Positions 1-9,014 of a stretch of DNA of 64,000 nucleotides are shown piece after piece. Made by a program: the position numbers and the translations under genes. Position 1 is the stretch's first letter. Every line of letters starts with the position of its first letter. Source of the DNA: Cyclobacteriaceae bacterium (GTDB lineage: Bacteria; Bacteroidota; Bacteroidia; Cytophagales; Cyclobacteriaceae). The stretch is taken from positions 62,001 to 126,000 of the forward strand of contig JAHBUB010000002.1 of the NCBI GenBank assembly GCA_019638285.1, read 5' to 3'. The notes beneath the pieces were generated by a model. The model was not told the origin of the DNA. It did no database searches and saw only the letters and a list, made by a program, of their open reading frames with translations.

Positions 1-102
1 ATGTATGGCCTTGGCTTACCGGATAAAGTGCTTAAAAAAATATATTATAAAAACGCGTTGAAGCTCATCCCGAGTATTGACAAGACATTATTTCCTGATT
101 AA
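1..102 (+). CDS. C-terminal end of a probable amidohydrolase (partial)
   Basis: The window opens inside a reading frame that runs from base 1 to a TAA at 100-102; the ATG at base 1 is probably internal. The visible residues, including LPDKVLKKIYYKNALKLIP, resemble the last helix of TIM-barrel metal-dependent amidohydrolases, which typically end in a 'K(I)YYxNALKLxP' segment. No catalytic residues are in view, so the assignment rests on this tail only. The next gene starts 40 bp downstream on the same strand. Confidence 0.5.
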   Translation: MYGLGLPDKVLKKIYYKNALKLIPSIDKTLFPD

Positions 103-142
103 TCGTAATTCTGTTTTAGGCGGTGGAGAGATCATATAAAGA

Positions 143-592
143 ATGAAGTTCAAATCGTATTGGCTCTTTGTATTGGTTTGTTTGGCGAGCTGTGTTCCCA
201 AAGAGCAGGTTGTATTGCGTGCTATTGAAAACGTAGAGTTGACCCCAGGGACAGGCGTTGACCCTATTTTGAAAGCAGATGCCCGTTTTTATAATCCGAA
301 TAAAATCAGAATGAATGTGAAGGCTATCCAGCTTGATGTTTTTATTGATGGGAAAAAGTCAGCGCGGGTAGATCAAAAGCTTAGATCTGTAATAAAGGCT
401 CAAGAGGAATTCACGCTTCCCTTAGAAGTACAATTGTCTATTAAAGAAATAGGTTTAGTAGATGCCCTGCTCGGATTGTTTGGAGGGAAGAAATATCTAC
501 TACACTATAAAGGCCATGTTAGGGTAACCGTAAAAGGCTTTCCGCTGAAAATCCCCGTTGATTACACAAAGGAAGTCAGATTGAGAATTTAG
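143..592 (+). CDS. LEA type 2 family lipoprotein
   Basis: A 149-residue protein with a lipoprotein signal: positive N-terminus (MKFK), a hydrophobic stretch and the lipobox LASC with Cys17 as the lipidated residue. The mature part has the alternating beta pattern and the 'F(Y)NPN' motif (ARFYNPNKIRMNVK) of the LEA14/water-stress-hypersensitive-response domain. Such proteins are a single immunoglobulin-like beta sandwich, and in Bacteroidota they are predicted to sit on the envelope. No enzymatic function is expected. The family call is from the NPN motif and size; the biological role is unknown. Confidence 0.65.
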   Translation: MKFKSYWLFVLVCLASCVPKEQVVLRAIENVELTPGTGVDPILKADARFYNPNKIRMNVKAIQLDVFIDGKKSARVDQKLRSVIKAQEEFTLPLEVQLSIKEIGLVDALLGLFGGKKYLLHYKGHVRVTVKGFPLKIPVDYTKEVRLRI

Positions 593-645
593 ACACTGTT
601 TTTATACAAAACATTCATTGTTAACTTGTAGATAATTACTTTTCA

Positions 646-1542
646 ATGACTGAGGCAGGCTTTTTTTTCTTAGCATTTCTTCTATTACTCGTAATTATCT
701 TACAAGTAAGAGCTTATTATATCCTTAAAAAACAGAACAGTGTTATCACACGGCAGAGCCTTGAAATTCAAAAACAAAACGAGGTTTTGGCAACGCAAAA
801 TCAGCAACTCCATGATTTGAATGTAGAGAAGCAACAAATTATAGGTGTCGTATCCCACGATTTAAAAGGCCCTTTTAATCGAATTTTTGCGCTAACACAA
901 CTCATGAGTTTTTCCGGAGATAATTTGACAGACGAACAAAAGGAATACATTGGGAAAATCCATCAAATTGCTGTGGATGGTTTAAACATGGTACGGAACC
1001 TTCTGGATAGCAGAAAAATTGAGGAGGAGATTTTAGATCTCGAACTTGAATCGATTGATCTGGAGCCTTTGGTTTTCTCTTTTGTTAAGAATTATAAGAC
1101 GGTTGCGCAAAGGAAAAAAATTGAACTCATCTTCATAAGCTCAGACAATGTGAAGGTTGTTGCTGACCGCCTTTACCTTAGCCGTATTCTTGATAATTTG
1201 GTGTCTAATGCGATCAAATTTTCAGAACAGGGAAAACGGGTAACAGTAACCATTGAGAACAAACAAGAGAATGCGCTCTTATCGATAAGGGATGAAGGTC
1301 CAGGGATAAGTGAGGAGGAGCAGAAGAAACTTTATTTAAAATTTCAAAAACTAAGTGCAAAACCTACAGGAGGTGAGAGTTCCACAGGACTTGGACTGGC
1401 GATTGTAAAATCGCTTGTGGAAACAATGGGCGGAAGCATCACCTGTAAGAGTAAGCTAGGCGAAGGCGCTGAATTTATAGTTACACTAAAAAGTCCGACT
1501 CACTCTAATCAAACAGATAGTAATCATCTTCCTTTCCGCTGA
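646..1542 (+). CDS. Membrane-anchored sensor histidine kinase
   Basis: A 298-residue kinase. One N-terminal membrane segment (about residues 5-23) is followed by a short coiled coil rich in Gln/Glu (30-65). The HisKA dimerisation domain carries the phosphorylated His71 in VVSHDLKGPFNRI. The HATPase_c domain shows the N box (LSRILDNLVSNAIKFSEQG), G1 (DEGPGIS) and G2 (STGLGLAIVKSLVETMGG). There is no periplasmic or PAS sensor domain, so the signal probably enters through the membrane or the coiled coil. Its 3' end overlaps by 38 bp the end of a receiver gene on the opposite strand, the most likely local partner, although convergent pairing is atypical. Confidence 0.9.
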   Translation: MTEAGFFFLAFLLLLVIILQVRAYYILKKQNSVITRQSLEIQKQNEVLATQNQQLHDLNVEKQQIIGVVSHDLKGPFNRIFALTQLMSFSGDNLTDEQKEYIGKIHQIAVDGLNMVRNLLDSRKIEEEILDLELESIDLEPLVFSFVKNYKTVAQRKKIELIFISSDNVKVVADRLYLSRILDNLVSNAIKFSEQGKRVTVTIENKQENALLSIRDEGPGISEEEQKKLYLKFQKLSAKPTGGESSTGLGLAIVKSLVETMGGSITCKSKLGEGAEFIVTLKSPTHSNQTDSNHLPFR

Positions 1543-1885
1543 GGATTGCCTCCAGGGAATCAATTACATTTTCGTCTTTGATTACATAGTCCCTTACCCC
1601 TTTTTGAATAAAGCTCAACACCATATTGCCATCATCCAGCGCGCTGAGCATAATTACTTTAGTCGTGTCTCCTATTTTATCTTTTATTTTTTCATAAAGC
1701 TCAATGCCACTCATACCCGGCAATTTGTAGTCAATGATGAATGCATCAGGCAGCTTTCCATTGGCCGCCATAAGGGCATCCTCAGCAGTGGAAAAGGTAC
1801 TGACCTGATATTCAGAATTCTGACCCAAGGCCTTTCTTACGAACTCAGCGTATATCTCATCATCCTCAATCAAAAAGATTTTCAT
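1505..1885 (-). CDS. Single-domain response regulator (CheY-like receiver)
   Basis: A 126-residue stand-alone receiver. The acidic pair is in KIFLIEDDE, the phospho-acceptor Asp in FIIDYKLPGMSG, the switch Ser in MLSA and the conserved Lys in YVIKDE. It has no output domain, so it must act by protein contact or as a phosphorelay intermediate. The ATG at 1883-1885 begins the first receiver strand; a longer upstream reading would add 27 residues without domain homology. It ends inside the 3' end of the convergent histidine kinase, so the two mRNAs are antisense over 38 bp. Confidence 0.85.
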   Translation of the reverse strand: MKIFLIEDDEIYAEFVRKALGQNSEYQVSTFSTAEDALMAANGKLPDAFIIDYKLPGMSGIELYEKIKDKIGDTTKVIMLSALDDGNMVLSFIQKGVRDYVIKDENVIDSLEAILSGKEDDYYLFD

Positions 1886-2073
1886 GCGCCTTTCTATAAT
1901 TTTGGGTCGTGCAATATATAATAACGTAATAACGTTTGAACGATTCCAGCACCTAAAATTAGTCAAAAATGGCCATTTTAGGTGCTTCTTTTTCCATTCA
2001 TATCGTTTAGCTGGTTACATCTTGGAATAAATAGACTTTCCTTCTATATTCCTGAACCTAATCCAAGCGTTCA

Positions 2074-3807
2074 ATGAAACCTCAAAATTTCCTATTTGCC
2101 ATAATGGCCCTTGTCATGGTCCAATGCACCCCCGGGAATCAAAAAACCAAACTAAAATTTGCTATTTCCTTTACAAAGGAGATGTCGGAGCAAGCTCAGG
2201 ATGGTCGTTTGCTAATTATGCTATCAAATAATGATGCCAGTGAACCTCGGTTTCAAATTAATGACGGGCTAAATGGTCAATTGGTGTTTGGGATAGATGT
2301 AGAGGGTCTTTTACCAGGCCAGGAGGTTTTTATTGATGAGACTGCTTTCGGGTTCCCCTTCGGGAGCATAGCAGATATTCCTGCCGGAACCTATTATGCA
2401 CAAGCTTTGATTAACCGCTATGAAACATTTAATCTAAAGACAGGCCAGACGGTAAAACTTCCTCCAGATCGAGGAGAAGGGCAGCAATGGAATAGAAAAC
2501 CAGGTAATTTTTACAGTACACCTCAGAAAGTAGAAGTTGATCCCGCGAATGGGAGCATCATCAATATTAAAATGGACCAGCAAATACCTCCGGTAGAGGA
2601 ACCCAAAGACACAAAGTACATCAAGCATATAAAGATGCAAAGTGATTTACTTACTGAGTTCTGGGGAAAGCCCATGTATTTGGGTGCGCATGTACTTTTA
2701 CCGGAAGGATTTGATGAACATCCTGAAGCAAAGTATCCATTGATGATATACCACGGACATTTTCCAAGTGATTTTGGAGGATTCAGAACGGATCCACCAG
2801 ACCCAAAGATGGACACAACAGACTATAGCCCCCGTTTTGGGATTTATGGATACAAAAAACTTGAGCAACAAGAAGCCTATAATTTTTACCAACAATGGAT
2901 CAGTAAAAAATTTCCCCGATTTATTATTATAGAGATTCAGCATCCCACCCCCTATTATGACGACTCTTATGCCGTGAACTCTGCCAGTATGGGTCCATGG
3001 GGAGACGCCATTATGAAAGAGTTGGTGCCAGCACTAGAAAACAAATTCAGAGGTATTGGAGAAGGCTGGGCAAGATTTACGTATGGAGGTTCTACCGGAG
3101 GTTGGGAGGCGCTTGCTGTGCAAATGTTTTATCCAGATGATTTTAATGGGTGCTTTGCAGCCTGTCCTGATCCTATTGACTTCAGGTCATTTTCTCTAGT
3201 GGATATTTATAAGGATAAGAACGCCTATTTCTACGATAGCGACTTCAAAAAACTTCCGAGACCAGCACACCGGGACCACTTGGGTCAGATTCAAAGTACC
3301 ATGGAGGAAGCCAACCATCTTGAATTGGCTTTGGGCACCAAAACCCGGTCAGGACAACAATGGGATATTTGGGAGGCCGTGTACTCGCCACAGGGAGAAG
3401 ATGGATATCCAAAAAGAATTTTCGATAAACTCACCGGTGATATTAATCCTGAAGTTGCCGCCTACTGGAAAGAGCACTATGATTTGCGCTATATTTTAGA
3501 AAGAGACTGGGCTACGCTTGGCCCAAAGCTCGAAGGCAAAATTCACATTTACTGTGGAGACATGGATAACTACTATCTGAACAATGCAGTGTATCAGATG
3601 GAAGAATTTCTCAAGAAAACCGACACTCCTTTTTATAAAGGAGAGGTCGATTACGGAGACAGGGCCGAGCATTGTTGGAATGGAGATCACGTAAACCCTA
3701 ACTACATTTCAAGGTTGCGCTATAACACCATGTACCTTCCTAAAATTTTAAAACGAATTTCGGAGAGCGCACCTGCGGGAGCGGATCTGAAAAGTTGGAG
3801 GTATTAA
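2074..3807 (+). CDS. Esterase-like alpha/beta-hydrolase lipoprotein
   Basis: A 577-residue exported protein. The N-terminus MKPQNFLFAIMALVMVQC fits a lipoprotein signal with Cys18 lipidated. After a beta-rich N-terminal part of about 170 residues comes an esterase-D-like alpha/beta hydrolase: the nucleophile elbow is TYGGSTGGWEAL (G-x-S-x-G), with candidate acid in CGDMDNYY and candidate His in AEHCWNGDH near the C-terminus. The substrate cannot be told from the sequence; carbohydrate esters or peptides are possible. It stands alone between the receiver gene and convergent pdxJ (no gap after its stop). Confidence 0.6.
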   Translation: MKPQNFLFAIMALVMVQCTPGNQKTKLKFAISFTKEMSEQAQDGRLLIMLSNNDASEPRFQINDGLNGQLVFGIDVEGLLPGQEVFIDETAFGFPFGSIADIPAGTYYAQALINRYETFNLKTGQTVKLPPDRGEGQQWNRKPGNFYSTPQKVEVDPANGSIINIKMDQQIPPVEEPKDTKYIKHIKMQSDLLTEFWGKPMYLGAHVLLPEGFDEHPEAKYPLMIYHGHFPSDFGGFRTDPPDPKMDTTDYSPRFGIYGYKKLEQQEAYNFYQQWISKKFPRFIIIEIQHPTPYYDDSYAVNSASMGPWGDAIMKELVPALENKFRGIGEGWARFTYGGSTGGWEALAVQMFYPDDFNGCFAACPDPIDFRSFSLVDIYKDKNAYFYDSDFKKLPRPAHRDHLGQIQSTMEEANHLELALGTKTRSGQQWDIWEAVYSPQGEDGYPKRIFDKLTGDINPEVAAYWKEHYDLRYILERDWATLGPKLEGKIHIYCGDMDNYYLNNAVYQMEEFLKKTDTPFYKGEVDYGDRAEHCWNGDHVNPNYISRLRYNTMYLPKILKRISESAPAGADLKSWRY

Positions 3808-4521
3808 CTATTTCAACTCTCTTAAATAAAGTTGAATTGTATTTTCTAAACCAAAATAGAGCGCATCACTGATTAGGGCGTGCCCTATGGAGACTTCATC
3901 TAACCAGGGGATACTGGTTCTTAAATACTTAAGGTTATTAAGGTCAAGATCGTGGCCGGCATTTACACCAAGTCCGGCCACCTTTGCGATTTTTGCCGCT
4001 TCCAGATATGGCTTTATCGCCAGCTCCTTATCCATAGAATAACCCAAAGCATAAGGCTCCGTGTAAAGCTCAATGCGATCGGCACCTGTTTCAGCAGCAG
4101 CCTTCACCATTTTTGGATCGGTTTCTACAAATAACGAAACGCGGCCAGCCGATTTTTTCAAGGTGGCAATGACGTCCTTAAGAAATTCCCGATTTTTTAA
4201 GGTATCCCAGCCTGCGTTGGAAGTGAGTACATTGGGTGGGTCAGGCACCAGTGTAGCCTGCTCTGGTCTTATTTCTGTAATCAACTGAAGATAACGAGCG
4301 TCAGGGTAGCCTTCTATATTGAATTCTGTTTTCACCACCTTCTTAAGCTGCAACACATCTTCGTAGCGAATATGCCTTTCATCGGGTCGAGGGTGCACGG
4401 TGATACCTTGGGCTCCGAAGGCTTCACATTCTTGAGCAACCTTTACCACGTTAGGATTATTTCCACCCCTTGCATTTCGGAGTGTGGCAATTTTATTAAT
4501 ATTGACGCTAAGACGTGTCAT
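3808..4521 (-). CDS. pdxJ: Pyridoxine 5'-phosphate synthase
   Basis: A 237-residue TIM-barrel enzyme that condenses 1-deoxyxylulose 5-phosphate with 3-amino-1-hydroxyacetone 1-phosphate in the DXP-dependent route to vitamin B6. The N-terminus [17 protein letters not shown] and the segment [12 protein letters not shown] are diagnostic of PdxJ, as are the acidic FVETDP and the closing NAGHDLDL. Length matches the family (about 240). It is divergent from the YqeY gene (67 bp between start codons), so the promoters probably share that gap. No other B6 genes are in the window. Confidence 0.95.
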   Translation of the reverse strand: MTRLSVNINKIATLRNARGGNNPNVVKVAQECEAFGAQGITVHPRPDERHIRYEDVLQLKKVVKTEFNIEGYPDARYLQLITEIRPEQATLVPDPPNVLTSNAGWDTLKNREFLKDVIATLKKSAGRVSLFVETDPKMVKAAAETGADRIELYTEPYALGYSMDKELAIKPYLEAAKIAKVAGLGVNAGHDLDLNNLKYLRTSIPWLDEVSIGHALISDALYFGLENTIQLYLRELK

Positions 4522-4588
4522 GAATTTTCTTAGGATTATTGATGTATACTATCTGGGCATAAATTTACACCACGAAATTGGAAAGGAT

Positions 4589-5041
4589 ATGAGCTTGAAA
4601 CAACAAATTGATAAAGACATCAAGACCGCGATGTTGAATAAACAAAAAGAAGAGTTATTGGCGCTTAGGGCTGTGAAATCAATGATCCTTTTAGCGGAAA
4701 CGGAAAAGGGAAGATCGGGCGAATTGAACAAAGAAACAGAAGACAAATTGCTGATGAAAGCAGCCAAACAACGCAAAGAGTCTGCTGATATTTTCAAAAA
4801 GGAAGGCAGGGAGGATTTGTATGAAAAGGAGGCATTCGAATTAGAAATTATTTCCAGGTACCTACCCAAACAACTTTCGGTTGAAGAAATAACTGAGGAA
4901 GTAAAAAAAGTAATAGGCCAAGTGGGTGCATCTGGTCCACAGGATATGGGCAAGGTGATGGGCGCTGCTACAAAAGCAATGGCAGGAAAGGCAGACGGAA
5001 AAGTGGTTTCTGAAATTGTAAAAAAACTTCTTGCTTCTTGA
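4589..5041 (+). CDS. GatB/YqeY domain-containing protein
   Basis: A 150-residue cytoplasmic protein of the YqeY family, related to the C-terminal tRNA-binding helical domain of the amidotransferase subunit GatB. Visible marks are the start MSLKQQIDKDIKTAML, the central basic helix AAKQRKESADIFKKEGR and the closing GKVMGAATKAMAGKADGK. The precise role is unknown; a tRNA-related function is inferred from GatB. The ATG at 4589 gives the family-length protein; an in-frame upstream extension overlaps divergent pdxJ and is not family-like. Its TGA overlaps the TTG start of the next gene. Confidence 0.9.
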   Translation: MSLKQQIDKDIKTAMLNKQKEELLALRAVKSMILLAETEKGRSGELNKETEDKLLMKAAKQRKESADIFKKEGREDLYEKEAFELEIISRYLPKQLSVEEITEEVKKVIGQVGASGPQDMGKVMGAATKAMAGKADGKVVSEIVKKLLAS

Positions 5042-5544
5042 ACAAGCTCGATATTTTTATCGCTTTAGTGCTATTATGGGGCGCATATCGCGGATATAAG
5101 GATGGGTTTTTGATGGGGCTTATCTCCCTCGTAGCCATTGTGTTGGGGGTTTTTGGCGGATTTAAATTGATGGGTGAAGGAATGCTCTTTTTGCAACGAG
5201 AGTTTAATGCGGATGCAAGGGTATTACCTTATTTGTCGTTCCTCTTTATTTTTATTCTTATTGTAGTCGGGGTAACCATTATTGGGAAATTATTGAAAGC
5301 CAGTATTGGCAAAACCATTCTGGGGACAGTTGATGAAGCGATGGGAGCAATATTGGGTGTTTTCAAGTGGCTCTTTATGTTGAGTGTAATGTTGTGGATA
5401 CTTGATTCACTGGAATGGAGCCCGGGATCTGATTGGACTGACAATTCTATCTTATATCCTTATGCCACATTATTCGCCACTGAGCTTGCCGGATGGGTTT
5501 CGGGGGTTTTGCCTTTTTTCAAAGAAACCTTCAAGCAGTTCTAA
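5038..5544 (+). CDS. CvpA family membrane protein
   Basis: A 168-residue inner-membrane protein with four predicted membrane segments (about residues 5-20, 25-45, 65-85 and 100-120). The opening LDIFIALVLLWGAYRGYKDGFL is typical of CvpA (colicin V production) proteins, which are linked to envelope homeostasis. Translation appears to start at TTG (5038-5040), overlapping the TGA of YqeY as TTGA, which implies translational coupling. A small hairpin followed by eight T residues lies over its stop codon. Confidence 0.85.
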   Translation: MNKLDIFIALVLLWGAYRGYKDGFLMGLISLVAIVLGVFGGFKLMGEGMLFLQREFNADARVLPYLSFLFIFILIVVGVTIIGKLLKASIGKTILGTVDEAMGAILGVFKWLFMLSVMLWILDSLEWSPGSDWTDNSILYPYATLFATELAGWVSGVLPFFKETFKQF

Positions 5545-5559
5545 GGTTCGGTTTTTTTT
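5526..5559 (+). terminator. Possible intrinsic terminator after CvpA
   Basis: AACCTT (5526-5531) and AAGGTT (5543-5548) form a 6 bp stem with an 11 nt loop, followed after three bases by a run of eight T (5552-5559). The left arm lies within the last codons of the CvpA gene. The stem is AT-rich and short, so termination may be partial. Confidence 0.4.
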
Positions 5560-5586
5560 GTTTACTTAAAGAAAATTAAAACAATA

Positions 5587-6339
5587 ATGGCATTAGTGGT
5601 CAAAGAAAAAAGTGGATTTAAGTATGTTGATGAGGGCCAGGGGCCAACATTAATGCTTTTACATGGTCTATTTGGGGCATTAAGCAACTGGGAGGAGGTA
5701 ATCACAAGGTTTTCACCAAATTTTCGGGTAATAATCCCCATGCTGCCCATTTACGAAATGCCAATAAAAGAGGCCGGACTAGAGGGCTTGCGGAAATTTG
5801 TAGAAGATTTTGTGGAAGTAATGCAACTACAAAATATGATTATTATGGGGAATTCATTGGGCGGCCACGTGGGCATTTTGTACACACTCAACAATAAAGA
5901 GAAAGTAGATAAACTGGTGCTTACAGGGAGTTCAGGGTTGTTTGAAAACACAATGGGCGGCTCCTACCCTCGAAGGGGTAGCTATGATTACATCAGAGAG
6001 CGCGTGGCCTATACTTTTTACGACCCAAATGTGGCCTCTAAAGAGCTGGTAGATGAAGTTTTTGAAACAACCAAAAGCATTCCAAAGTGCATGAGGATAG
6101 TGGCCATTGCCAAGTCAGCACAAAGGAACAACCTGGCAGCAGAATTACCGAACTTAACGATCCCAACTTTGTTAGTTTGGGGACTAAACGATACCATTAC
6201 ACCGCCTATGGTGGCCCATGAATTCAATAGATTAATACCCAACTCTGAATTAAAGTTTATAGACAAGTGCTGTCATGCTCCCATGATGGAGCATCCTAAG
6301 GAATTTAATGAATTGGTTCAGGATTTTTTAATGAATTAA
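5587..6339 (+). CDS. Alpha/beta-fold hydrolase
   Basis: A 250-residue cytoplasmic hydrolase without signal peptide. The oxyanion segment is LLHGLFGALSNW, the nucleophile Ser is in MGNSLGGHVG, the acid is in WGLNDTITPP and the catalytic His in CCHAPMMEHP, so the triad is complete. The short cap region (residues 120-180) gives no substrate clue. It is followed after 1 bp by the CBS protein gene, suggesting co-transcription. A carboxylesterase or C-C hydrolase are both possible. Confidence 0.8.
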   Translation: MALVVKEKSGFKYVDEGQGPTLMLLHGLFGALSNWEEVITRFSPNFRVIIPMLPIYEMPIKEAGLEGLRKFVEDFVEVMQLQNMIIMGNSLGGHVGILYTLNNKEKVDKLVLTGSSGLFENTMGGSYPRRGSYDYIRERVAYTFYDPNVASKELVDEVFETTKSIPKCMRIVAIAKSAQRNNLAAELPNLTIPTLLVWGLNDTITPPMVAHEFNRLIPNSELKFIDKCCHAPMMEHPKEFNELVQDFLMN

Positions 6340-6340
6340 A

Positions 6341-7006
6341 ATGGTTGCATCCGATATTATAAACTTAATGATCCCACCACTGAAGGCTTCTGACGATGCC
6401 CACAAGGCAATGGTGTGGATGGAGGAATTCCGATGCAATCATTTACCGGTGATAGAGAACAATCACTTGCTTGGGTTCATTTCTGAAGGCATCATTCTGG
6501 AAGGCAATGACATAGAAAAAAAACTCTCTGACTTTAAATTGGTAGGAAAACAGTGTATAGTCAGCAGGGATTCGCACTTCTATGATATTTTGAGAATTGC
6601 AGGAGACCACAAGCTGCAGTTGGTAGCAGTTATCGATGAGGAGGGTGAATATGAAGGAGTGATTGCGGTGCAAGACATCATGACTTCATTTGCACAGTCG
6701 GCAGCCGTGCAAACCCCCGGTGGCATTCTTATCATTTCCCTCGCGCTTATAGACTATTCACTGGCAGAAATAAGCAGGCTGATAGAAGAAAACAATGCGA
6801 AAATTCTAAGTAGTATTGTGGTTGAGGATCCTTTGGACAATAGAAAGATCAAGCTTACTATTAAAATAAATCAATTGGACCTAACAAGAATTGTAGCTAC
6901 CCTCGAGCGCTTCGAATATAAAATAATAGGTCGTTATCAGGAAGATAAAAAGGACTTCGAAGACAAGGACAGAATTGACATGTTAATGAGGTACCTGAAT
7001 ATCTAG
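6341..7006 (+). CDS. CBS-pair protein with C-terminal ACT-like domain
   Basis: A 221-residue cytoplasmic protein. Two CBS motifs span about residues 1-60 and 70-125 (HLPVIENNHLLGFIS and LVAVIDEEGEYEGVI). The C-terminal part (130-200: IISLALIDYSLAEISRLIE, then IKLTIKINQLDLTRIVATL) has the beta-alpha-beta pattern of an ACT-like domain. CBS pairs usually bind adenine nucleotides, so this is a candidate nucleotide sensor. The gene lies directly upstream of NAD kinase, a pairing I believe is common in Bacteroidota, and may modulate it; that is inference. Confidence 0.8.
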   Translation: MVASDIINLMIPPLKASDDAHKAMVWMEEFRCNHLPVIENNHLLGFISEGIILEGNDIEKKLSDFKLVGKQCIVSRDSHFYDILRIAGDHKLQLVAVIDEEGEYEGVIAVQDIMTSFAQSAAVQTPGGILIISLALIDYSLAEISRLIEENNAKILSSIVVEDPLDNRKIKLTIKINQLDLTRIVATLERFEYKIIGRYQEDKKDFEDKDRIDMLMRYLNI

Positions 7007-7043
7007 CATAAAACCAAAGACCTTTTATCTTGACCCAACCATC

Positions 7044-7919
7044 ATGCGAATTGGAATTCACGGAAAAGAAGCAAAAGGACAACAGATAAAATTCATTGAG
7101 AATTTTCTGGAAACGCTTGTTTCAAACAAGGTTGATCTAAGCATATCTTCCAAATTTTTGAAGTATCTAAAATCTGCCCGTTTATCAAAACTTAAACTAA
7201 AATCGTTTGATCTTGGCGATAACCTTAAGCAACTCGATGCATTTATATCATTGGGAGGAGATGGTACATTGCTGGATTCAATTACTTATTTAGGTAAGAA
7301 TGAGACGCCAATAATGGGGATTAATACGGGTAGGATGGGCTTTCTGTCTACCATCAGCCGAGATGAAACAGAGAAGGCGTTGGAGCATTTATTAAATGGC
7401 ACTTTTCAAACTGATTCACGTGCGGTACTTACCTTAGAATCTGACAAGAAACTTTTTGATGGATTGAATTTTGCCCTGAATGATTTTACAATCATAAAGA
7501 AGGACACTTCCTCAATGATTAACATTCATGTTTTCGTGGACAAGGAGTTGCTCAACTCCTATTGGGCAGATGGAATCATTGTATCTACACCTACTGGCTC
7601 AACAGGGTATTCATTAAGCTGTGGAGGCCCACTATTGTATCCACGCTCTGAAAGTTTTGTGATTACTCCGGTGAGCCCGCATAACCTCACGGCAAGACCC
7701 ATTGTAATTTCAGATGACTCTGAAATAAGCTTTCGTATAGAAGGCCGCAGCAAGAAGGTTCTTATTTCACTGGACTCAAGAGTGGAGTCAATTGATGAGT
7801 CGGTAAAATTGAAAGTAAAGAAGGCAAAATTTGGTGTACAGTTAATTCAAATGCCTGGCCAACACTACTTCAAAACCCTAAGACAGAAGCTACACTGGGG
7901 ATTAGATATAAGAAATTAA
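7044..7919 (+). CDS. nadK: NAD kinase
   Basis: A 291-residue enzyme that phosphorylates NAD to NADP. The catalytic GGDGT motif is present in ISLGGDGTLLDSI, and the second family motif is in INTGRMGFLS, with NDFTI and the glycine-rich STPTGSTGYSLSCGGP that binds substrate. Length is normal for bacterial NadK. It follows the CBS protein by 37 bp. A TAGATTTG element (7926-7933) sits just after its stop and may serve the next gene. Confidence 0.95.
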   Translation: MRIGIHGKEAKGQQIKFIENFLETLVSNKVDLSISSKFLKYLKSARLSKLKLKSFDLGDNLKQLDAFISLGGDGTLLDSITYLGKNETPIMGINTGRMGFLSTISRDETEKALEHLLNGTFQTDSRAVLTLESDKKLFDGLNFALNDFTIIKKDTSSMINIHVFVDKELLNSYWADGIIVSTPTGSTGYSLSCGGPLLYPRSESFVITPVSPHNLTARPIVISDDSEISFRIEGRSKKVLISLDSRVESIDESVKLKVKKAKFGVQLIQMPGQHYFKTLRQKLHWGLDIRN

Positions 7920-7925
7920 TTTTAA

Positions 7926-7933
7926 TAGATTTG
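7926..7933 (+). promoter_or_regulatory. Possible -7 promoter element
   Basis: TAGATTTG matches the Bacteroidota -7 consensus TAnnTTTG and lies 22 bp before the ATG of the DUF6089 gene. No clear TTG -33 element is found at the expected distance, so confidence is low. Confidence 0.3.
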
Positions 7934-7955
7934 TGGTTGGCAAATTCTCTTTCTT

Positions 7956-9011
7956 ATGAGAAAATTATGGTTGGTGGTACTTTCTTTGTCACTGTTGATA
8001 ATAGTGACACCTGAGGCTCAAGCCCAGTTGAACAGAAAGTCGATAAAGAAGAACAATAAACGCATTGCGAGTTATCGAGGGAGAAAAGCTGCTTTCGGAA
8101 AAGAAAAGAGATATACTTCATTGGGCGTCTCTGTTAATGCTGTCAACTATTATGGAGACCTTGCACCACGCCCTCAGCGTATAAGTACAGACATATCTTT
8201 TACCCGCCCAGGCCTAGGTCTCTCTTATACCTATCGCTTTGGTCCTAGGTATACTATAAAAGGAGAATTTATGTATGCCACGCTAAGGGGCTCCGATGCG
8301 ACCTCAGCAGACTCCGGTGACTTGCAAAACGGAATATACAGATACCAGCGGAATTTGTCTTTTAGAAACAGGGTCAAGGAGTTGTCGGTAGTGGCCATAT
8401 TTGATCTCTTTGAGAATCAATCTACCTATATAAGCAGGGTACGATGGACGCCCTATGCATTTTTGGGTATTGCGGCTTTTCATCATAACCCTCAGGCGAA
8501 GGCTCCGGCCACAGACTTAAGTGGCAATCCGCTGCCAGAAGCAGGGCAGTGGGTGGATTTAAGAAAACTGGGAACGGAAGGACAATACTCAATACTGCTT
8601 GATACCGATGTTAATTCAGGTATAAAACCTTATAAACAATTTCAGATGGCAATACCATTTGGGATTGGTGCTCGTTTTAGATTCAATGAGGTAATGGATC
8701 TATCTGCAGATATTGGGTTCAGATATACATTTACCGATTACTTAGACGATGTAAGTCAGAACTATGTTGATCTTGATAAACTAAATAGTCCATTGGCACA
8801 AGCTATGTCATATCGAACCAATGAGTTGGCGGGTTATCCAACCAATCCCATTCCTTCAACTTTGGCGGGAGTGAGTGTGCAGGCAGGCTATGGAAGTGAG
8901 TTTAGAGATAACATGCGGGGCAGTAAGTCTGACAGAGACATATACATGGTTACCAGCGTCAGACTTTCTATTATTCTTGGGGCCACTTTCCACAAAGCAA
9001 AATTCAGATAA
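7956..9011 (+). CDS. DUF6089 family outer-membrane beta-barrel protein
   Basis: A 351-residue exported protein. A Sec signal ends at AQAQ (about residue 24). A basic linker (KSIKKNNKRIASYRGRK) precedes repeated amphipathic strands such as LSYTYRFGPRYTIKGEF and ADIGFRYTFTDYLDDV, ending in an aromatic/basic strand. This pattern and the 'VNYYGDLAP' motif fit the DUF6089 family of small Bacteroidota outer-membrane proteins. Function is unknown. It forms a tandem with the following DUF6089 gene, between nadK and the uppS-bamA genes. Confidence 0.8.
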   Translation: MRKLWLVVLSLSLLIIVTPEAQAQLNRKSIKKNNKRIASYRGRKAAFGKEKRYTSLGVSVNAVNYYGDLAPRPQRISTDISFTRPGLGLSYTYRFGPRYTIKGEFMYATLRGSDATSADSGDLQNGIYRYQRNLSFRNRVKELSVVAIFDLFENQSTYISRVRWTPYAFLGIAAFHHNPQAKAPATDLSGNPLPEAGQWVDLRKLGTEGQYSILLDTDVNSGIKPYKQFQMAIPFGIGARFRFNEVMDLSADIGFRYTFTDYLDDVSQNYVDLDKLNSPLAQAMSYRTNELAGYPTNPIPSTLAGVSVQAGYGSEFRDNMRGSKSDRDIYMVTSVRLSIILGATFHKAKFR

Positions 9012-9014
9012 TTG

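Noticed and set aside
4484-4588. N-terminal extension of the YqeY protein
   Set aside because: The extra 35 residues overlap the divergent pdxJ start and are not seen in the family; the ATG at 4589 begins the conserved domain.
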